The notes beneath the pieces are model-generated. The model was not told the origin of the DNA. It saw only the letters and a list, made by a program, of their open reading frames with translations, and made no database searches. From Lachnospiraceae bacterium C1.1 (lineage in GTDB: Bacteria > Bacillota > Clostridia > Lachnospirales > Lachnospiraceae), in the NCBI GenBank assembly GCA_030434875.1, contig JAUISW010000001.1, forward strand, positions 3,486,001-3,550,000: a stretch of 64,000 bases of DNA, in the 5' to 3' direction. Shown piece after piece: positions 59,692-64,000 of this stretch; positions within the stretch are counted from its first letter, which is position 1; each line of letters starts with the position of its first letter. The position numbers and the translations under genes are program-made.

Positions 59692-60193
59692 ATGGAGAAT
59701 GGCGGAATTATGAAGTCTTTTGATGAGTTTAAGTCGGAGTTTAGGGATAAGCTGCTCAATGAGTTGGAGAAGCGTATCAAGATGCCGCTTGACTGTAAGA
59801 GGCATGACATTAGCAAGGTTAATGAGAAGTATGAGTCACTTACTATCGGACCGGAAGGTTCAAATGTGAGCGTGAATGCTAGACTTGATAAGGCTTTTGA
59901 GTCTTACAGAGATGGCAATACCACTTTTCTGGGGAATGGATTATTGGACTCGTGCCAACGTCGAGCTCTGCCTCCTCGTCACCAAAGGTCATCCAAAGAG
60001 AGTGAGTAGCAAAGTTCATCAGGTGATCATGAGTCATATAGAAGAACACTCCAAGAAACCGGCAGAGACTCGTAATCGGATAATTGAGCTCATGGGAGAC
60101 CTGCCGAGGATAGAGCTTTTTGCAAGGCAGAAGACTACTGGATGGGATGTTTGGGGGAATGAGGTGGAGAGTGACATAACGCTTATTGCATAG
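59692..60193 (+). pseudogene. Chimera of a DUF5688-like gene head and an MT-A70 methyltransferase tail
   Basis: The first 70 codons (MKSFDEFKSEFRDKLLNELE, KYESLTIGPEGSNVSVNARL) look like the start of a DUF5688-type protein. In a different frame from about 59930, WGMDYWTRANVELCLLVTKG, RKPAE-like TRNRIIELMGDLPRIELFAR and TTGWDVWGNEVESDI match the C-terminus of MT-A70 adenine methyltransferases. A deletion fused two genes out of frame. SD TTGGAGG precedes the first ATG. Confidence 0.75.
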
Positions 60194-60281
60194 GCTGAAT
60201 AATGTGTTGATGCTTGACTTTTTGTGTTACAATGATGGAAAATCTTTATATAAAGTCAAATCAAAAAGGTGATAAAAAACT

Positions 60282-60734
60282 ATGATAAGACAGGCAACTG
60301 TAAAGGACGCATCGCGAATTGCAGAAATATCCATCTTCACAAAACGTATGAACTATAGATCTATTTTCCATGATGATAAGGTATCGTTTGGAGAATTGCA
60401 GGTGTACCCATTGGCAAAAGAATATATAGAAAATCCAAAGAAGCTTAATGATATTTGGGTTTACGATGATGAATTTGTAAAGGGCTATATTCATATTGAT
60501 TGCTCAAGAATTGTAGAATTATATGTGGATTCATTCTTTGAGAATAACGGAATCGGAAGTGACCTTATCGGATTTGCAGTTAGGGAAAAGGGTTGTGATC
60601 ATTTATGGGTACTTGAAAAGAATCTAGATGCTCAACGTTTTTATAAAAGAAATGGATTTGCTAAGAGTGGACAGAAAAAACTTGAAGAAGGTACTGACGA
60701 GTATATTATAGAAATGAGAAGGAGTGCGGAGTAG
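60282..60734 (+). CDS. GNAT family N-acetyltransferase
   Basis: 150 aa: MIRQATVKDASRIAEISIFT, then GYIHIDCSRIVELYVDSFFE, NNGIGSDLIGFAV (a reduced acetyl-CoA loop, NGIGS) and VLEKNLDAQRFYKRNGFAKS at the end, which is the standard GNAT strand and helix pair. SD AAAAAGGTG. Substrate unknown. It stands alone. Confidence 0.88.
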   Translation: MIRQATVKDASRIAEISIFTKRMNYRSIFHDDKVSFGELQVYPLAKEYIENPKKLNDIWVYDDEFVKGYIHIDCSRIVELYVDSFFENNGIGSDLIGFAVREKGCDHLWVLEKNLDAQRFYKRNGFAKSGQKKLEEGTDEYIIEMRRSAE

Positions 60735-60860
60735 TGTTGGGACTGCATATAAGGGGAATAGGTAATACTAAGCACTAAATAAAAAGTCAACATACTTCTG
60801 AAAAGGCAAGTTGAAGAACAGTACCAATTTTTTATATTTGTAAATAGGGGAGAAAATGAA

Positions 60861-61994
60861 ATGCAAAATAAAAGTTTGCTTTTAATGATTATGCTTACAG
60901 CCTTTATATTAAATGGGTGTACATCATATAACAGGAATAATGCAGATGAAAATATAACAGAGTCTGAAGCTGAAACAGAAACGGATATTTCGTCTTTGCC
61001 TGAAGAAGAAACCACTCCGCAAATGGAGGAGGAACAGTTTTATAATAAGCTTTCTAAAGGCGAGGATGTAAGCATTTTAATAGTTGGAGATTCTATTGGG
61101 TGTGGATCAGGTGCTTCTGGAACTGAATATAGATGGGCAGAGCTTACTTGTGAACACTTAAAAGAAAAGTATGGAGTAAATACAAGCCTAACAAACGTAT
61201 CAATGGGAGGAAATGCATCGTATGCCGGATATGTTAGAACATTGGCACTAAATGATAATATAAATTATGATGCGGTTATTTTATGCTATGGTCAGAATGA
61301 TAGCGAAAAAAGTTTTAGTTTCCATTATGAAACTATAATTAGGGCAATAAGAATTTAATACCCTGCGGCTTCGATTGTTTCAATTCTGGAATCAAGTCAA
61401 AAAGAATATACACCAAAGATGCAAGAGATAAGAAAACTTGCCGAACACTATTCCATTCCAGTTGTTGATACAATAGAATCGTTTAGCAATGATTATGATA
61501 ACCTTACGGTAGATGGAGTACATCCGAATGATGATGGTTATAAAATATATGCGGATTCCGTAGCAAGCATTATTGATGAAGGCGTGGGGAGCATACCGAT
61601 GTATCGCGAAGCTGATATTGAACCCGTAAATGAGTGTACGGATGTATTTGAAACCTTTAAATGGTATGGAGCAGAAGAATTTTAACGAGAAGGTAATAGC
61701 TATACGCTTAAGACAAAAATAAAAGGAACTGTATTAGGAATAGATTATAATTTCGTTTCGGGTGATAACAGCTGCCAGATATTGGTGGATGGAAAAGAAT
61801 ATGCTGCACCGGAAGTATCCTTTAATTATGATTTCAGCCAGAGGCATATAATGATTGTTAATGAGGACTGGAATGATAATCCTATTATTGTAAATGATAC
61901 AGTGCAGGTTGTTTTTGCTGATGATGATTCTGGAACCGAGCAGGCAAATGGTTTTATGGGAATCGCAGTTAGTGGATTTGAACAGGGAAATTAA
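60861..61994 (+). pseudogene. SGNH/GDSL-like lipoprotein hydrolase with two in-frame stops
   Basis: Starts with a lipoprotein signal (MQNKSLLLMIMLTAFILNG then Cys20). The SGNH fold shows ILIVGDSIGCGSGASG (Ser block), VSMGGNASYAG, ILCYGQND and later VDGVHPNDDGYKIY (catalytic Asp and His). TAA at 61356-61358 and TAA at 61683-61685 interrupt the frame, yet no frame change is needed: the same frame reads through to TAA 61992-61994, including YNFVSGDNSCQILVDGKEYA. Two nonsense mutations, not indels, have inactivated it. Confidence 0.82.
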
Positions 61995-62322
61995 GTCTCA
62001 ATCCTGTAGATATGAAAATGAATTGAAATATTTAGAAAAATTAAATCAATATTTATAATGGAAAAAGTGTTGATAGCAATAGTGCCTATCAACGCTTTTT
62101 ATATTTAAAGTATTGAATAAAATGCACAAAATATAACGAAAAAAGTGATGAAACATAGTAAAATTTGAATGTAAGTGTTATATGATGAATACATTTTTCT
62201 GTCTTTAAAAAATGATGAATGTCAAACATACCATATGACAAGATTATGCACTATTTGAAAAAAGATGCGGTTTTGGGGTGATTACTTAAATTGTCACGTT
62301 TAGTCGAGGAAGGAATATTGAG
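61995..62322. other. Intergenic region with terminator
   Basis: 328 nt with no supportable gene. It holds the terminator at 62065-62101; the rest is AT-rich leader, with no clear promoter pair, up to the SD GAGGAAGGA at about 62306-62314. Confidence 0.5.
62065..62101 (+). terminator. Rho-independent terminator
   Basis: AAGTGTTGATAG and CTATCAACGCTT (one G-U pair) around a 9-nt loop, followed by TTTT. Confidence 0.82.
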
Positions 62323-63101
62323 ATGAAGAAAAAACTTTTGGTTATTGCAGCCTCTCTTATTGTTTCATTGGCGTTTTCAAATCAAGTTAGAACGGTTTTT
62401 GCTGCGGATTTAACTAAGAAACAGTCTGTTATCGGTGTGTCTTATTCTTTTGATGAAAAATCAAAGTATGATTTTTCTGCGTATGAAAGTTCGGGTGCAA
62501 CATCAAAAGAAAATACCTATGGACTATTTGAAATTTCTGGAGATATTTCTAATACTTCTACAAAGGATGGCTTGCCATCTTTTGGTGTTAATGGTGGAAA
62601 TATCCAGTTATTCTATACTTATAATGACTCTATGCTGAATGCTTCCGGCGAACAGGAACATTTTACTGATGATAAGTCGAAGACTATTAATGACATAATA
62701 CTTACTGATAATATATAGAAATGGAGCAAGAACAGACTACAGAACAAACGTCAGAAAATGGAGAAAATACATCAGCTGTTGATAAGAATAAGCTGGCTGA
62801 GCCATCTGAGACTGTAGTTTCTGCGAATATAACAAAAGAGAATAAAAATGGTGAAAAAACAAAGGCGTCCAAATCAGATACATCAAAGAAAAGCACTGCT
62901 GAAAATGAAAAGAAAACAATAGGTAACGAAGATGACCAGGATACTTCGGAAGATAACACTCCTGAAAAAAAGAATTCATCTCATTTTCCGATAGTAATAG
63001 TTTCAATAGTGCTTGTTATAGGTGTTTTTGCGTATTTCAAGAGAGATGAATTAATTAAACTTATCGCTGCTAATGGAAATGAGGAGGATAAAAGCAAATG
63101 A
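62323..63101 (+). pseudogene. Surface-anchored protein gene split by a 2-bp slip in an AT tract
   Basis: The first frame starts with a signal peptide (MKKKLLVIAASLIVSLAFSN) and ends at TAG 62716-62718. A second frame from ATG 62721 has a Ser, Glu and Lys rich linker, a membrane segment (SHFPIVIVSIVLVIGVFAYF) and a short charged tail. Deleting one AT from the tract 62709-62717 would join them as TDNIEMEQEQTTEQ without loss. It is either a phase-variable gene in the OFF state or a frameshifted pseudogene. No SD precedes the second ATG. Confidence 0.72.
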
Positions 63102-64000
63102 AAAAGGCAATTGCCATAATATTAAGTATGGTATTGGTTTTGACAGGATGTGCATCTTCTGCATCTGAAGTAAACAAGACACCTTCTGATACGGTAGCAA
63201 CTGAAATTTCATCCGAAGAAAATGATGAATCTATTGCCGAAACGGTATCTGAGTCTTTAGAAAGTAGCTCTGAAGCCACAGAAATATCTATTGTACCTAC
63301 TGAGGAAGCAACGTTAGAAGTTGATAATTCTTCAGGATTGGAATTGCCCAAGCCGGCAAAGGTGTCTTTTTCGGGTTTGGATGATGAAAAATTGCTCAAT
63401 TACGTTGAAGATGCTGTATATTCTGATTTGGTGAAAGGTCTTAACAGTGATAAGTATTTTGTGGAAAATGTTGAAGCCGTCTACATTTCTGAGGAATATA
63501 TAGAAGAGCTTGCGTACAATACGAAGTCAAATATTTATTTTGGTTATACGCTTAGCGAACTTAATGAAATGTTCCAAGGTAAGCGTTACATTTTCACGTT
63601 AGATGGTAATGGTGAAACTGTAGTACAGGAGATGGAAACACTCTATGATGATTCGGCTCAAAAAATGCTGGAAAATGTAGCTATCGGAGGGGGAGTCATA
63701 CTTCTTTGCGTAACGGTATCTGTTGTTTCTGGAGGTCTTGGTGCTCCGGCTGTTAGTATGATATTTATGGCTAGTGCTAAAACCGGAACCGCATTTGCCC
63801 TTTCATCTGCAGTTTTGGGAGGAGCAGCAACAGCTATAACAACTGGATATCAAACCTCTGATGCGGAGCAGGCATTTGAACAGGGCGCGTTTGCAGCAAG
63901 TGAAGGATTTAAATGGGGAGCTATTTCAGGAGCAGTTGTTGGAGGTGTTAGTGAGGGTACGGCACTTTATGGTGCTGCTAAGCAGACAAACTTCACTATG
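63098..64000 (+). CDS. Lipoprotein with glycine-rich membrane-active region, 3' end outside window
   Basis: ATG 63098 overlaps the previous stop; SD GAGGAGG. A lipoprotein signal (MKKAIAIILSMVLVLTG then Cys18) is followed by an acidic Ser and Glu rich linker to about residue 75, an alpha/beta region (NYVEDAVYSDLVKGLNSDKY, ELNEMFQGKRYIFTLDGNGE) and hydrophobic Gly-rich segments (about 190-290, such as GVILLCVTVSVVSGGLGAPA and WGAISGAVVGGVSEGTALYG). The Gly-rich pattern is common just before C-terminal toxin domains of polymorphic toxins, but the C-terminus is not visible. No stop codon occurs before base 64000. Confidence 0.8.
   Translation, partial: MKKAIAIILSMVLVLTGCASSASEVNKTPSDTVATEISSEENDESIAETVSESLESSSEATEISIVPTEEATLEVDNSSGLELPKPAKVSFSGLDDEKLLNYVEDAVYSDLVKGLNSDKYFVENVEAVYISEEYIEELAYNTKSNIYFGYTLSELNEMFQGKRYIFTLDGNGETVVQEMETLYDDSAQKMLENVAIGGGVILLCVTVSVVSGGLGAPAVSMIFMASAKTGTAFALSSAVLGGAATAITTGYQTSDAEQAFEQGAFAASEGFKWGAISGAVVGGVSEGTALYGAAKQTNFTM

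Noticed and set aside
1996..61685. Reassigned stop codon as an explanation for in-frame stops
   Set aside because: TAA, TAG and TGA all end normal genes in the window, and only a few genes are affected; pseudogenes explain it better.

Overview
The window is AT-rich DNA with Shine-Dalgarno (SD) led genes, GreA and a class II lysyl-tRNA synthetase, and many Clostridia-type mobile and accessory families. It looks like the chromosome of an anaerobic Firmicute, most probably a Lachnospiraceae (Butyrivibrio-like) bacterium. That placement is inferred from gene families; no 16S gene is present.

Region by region. (1) 0-17 kb: the 3' part of sfsA, then housekeeping-like and hypothetical genes that have been duplicated and partly decayed (two copies each of a 219-aa protein, mgsA and a DUF3592-like membrane protein). 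This stretch carries 13 copies of a palindromic REP-like element, most placed exactly on stop codons, around a REP-associated tyrosine transposase (RAYT) at 10.8 kb. An IS3-family element and a PLD-nuclease/SF2-helicase plus NUDIX pair follow. (2) 17-19.4 kb: conserved greA-lysS behind a consensus promoter; the LysRS carries an extra C-terminal tRNA-binding domain. (3) 19.7-28 kb: fragments of an integrative or conjugative element (duplicated DUF6462-like DNA-binding genes, ParB, RepA_N-type initiator, CD1845-like membrane protein, an integrase tail), with an AbiE toxin-antitoxin operon and an IS91-family element. (4) 28-39 kb: a defence-type island with a DUF2971 protein, a GIY-YIG nuclease, a C5 methyltransferase with an AlwI-like endonuclease and Vsr, a SIR2-like protein and its neighbour. 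(5) 39-47.5 kb: a lipoprotein, small hypothetical genes, a DUF1016 nuclease, and an ADP-ribose themed cluster (macro domain-HTH, vWA protein, small membrane protein, ADP-ribosylglycohydrolase). (6) 47.6-54.5 kb: a ribosomal-peptide (RiPP) cluster with a 32-aa Cys-rich precursor, two radical SAM/SPASM enzymes and a UvrA-like ATPase. An IS4-type element with 18-bp perfect ends and a 10-bp target duplication has cut off the end of the first maturase. (7) 54.5-64 kb: repressors, acetyltransferases, RelBE, several broken genes, and a lipoprotein that runs off the window.

The two most interesting systems are the RAYT/REP family that occupies gene 3' ends in the first 17 kb, and the RiPP cluster that pairs two radical SAM maturases with a UvrA paralogue and no visible exporter. 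Gene decay by single in-frame stop codons is common (mgsA copy 1, a DUF6998-like gene, an ElaA-type acetyltransferase, an SGNH hydrolase with two stops), so this is an actively eroding accessory region. No tRNA, rRNA or CRISPR array was recognised.
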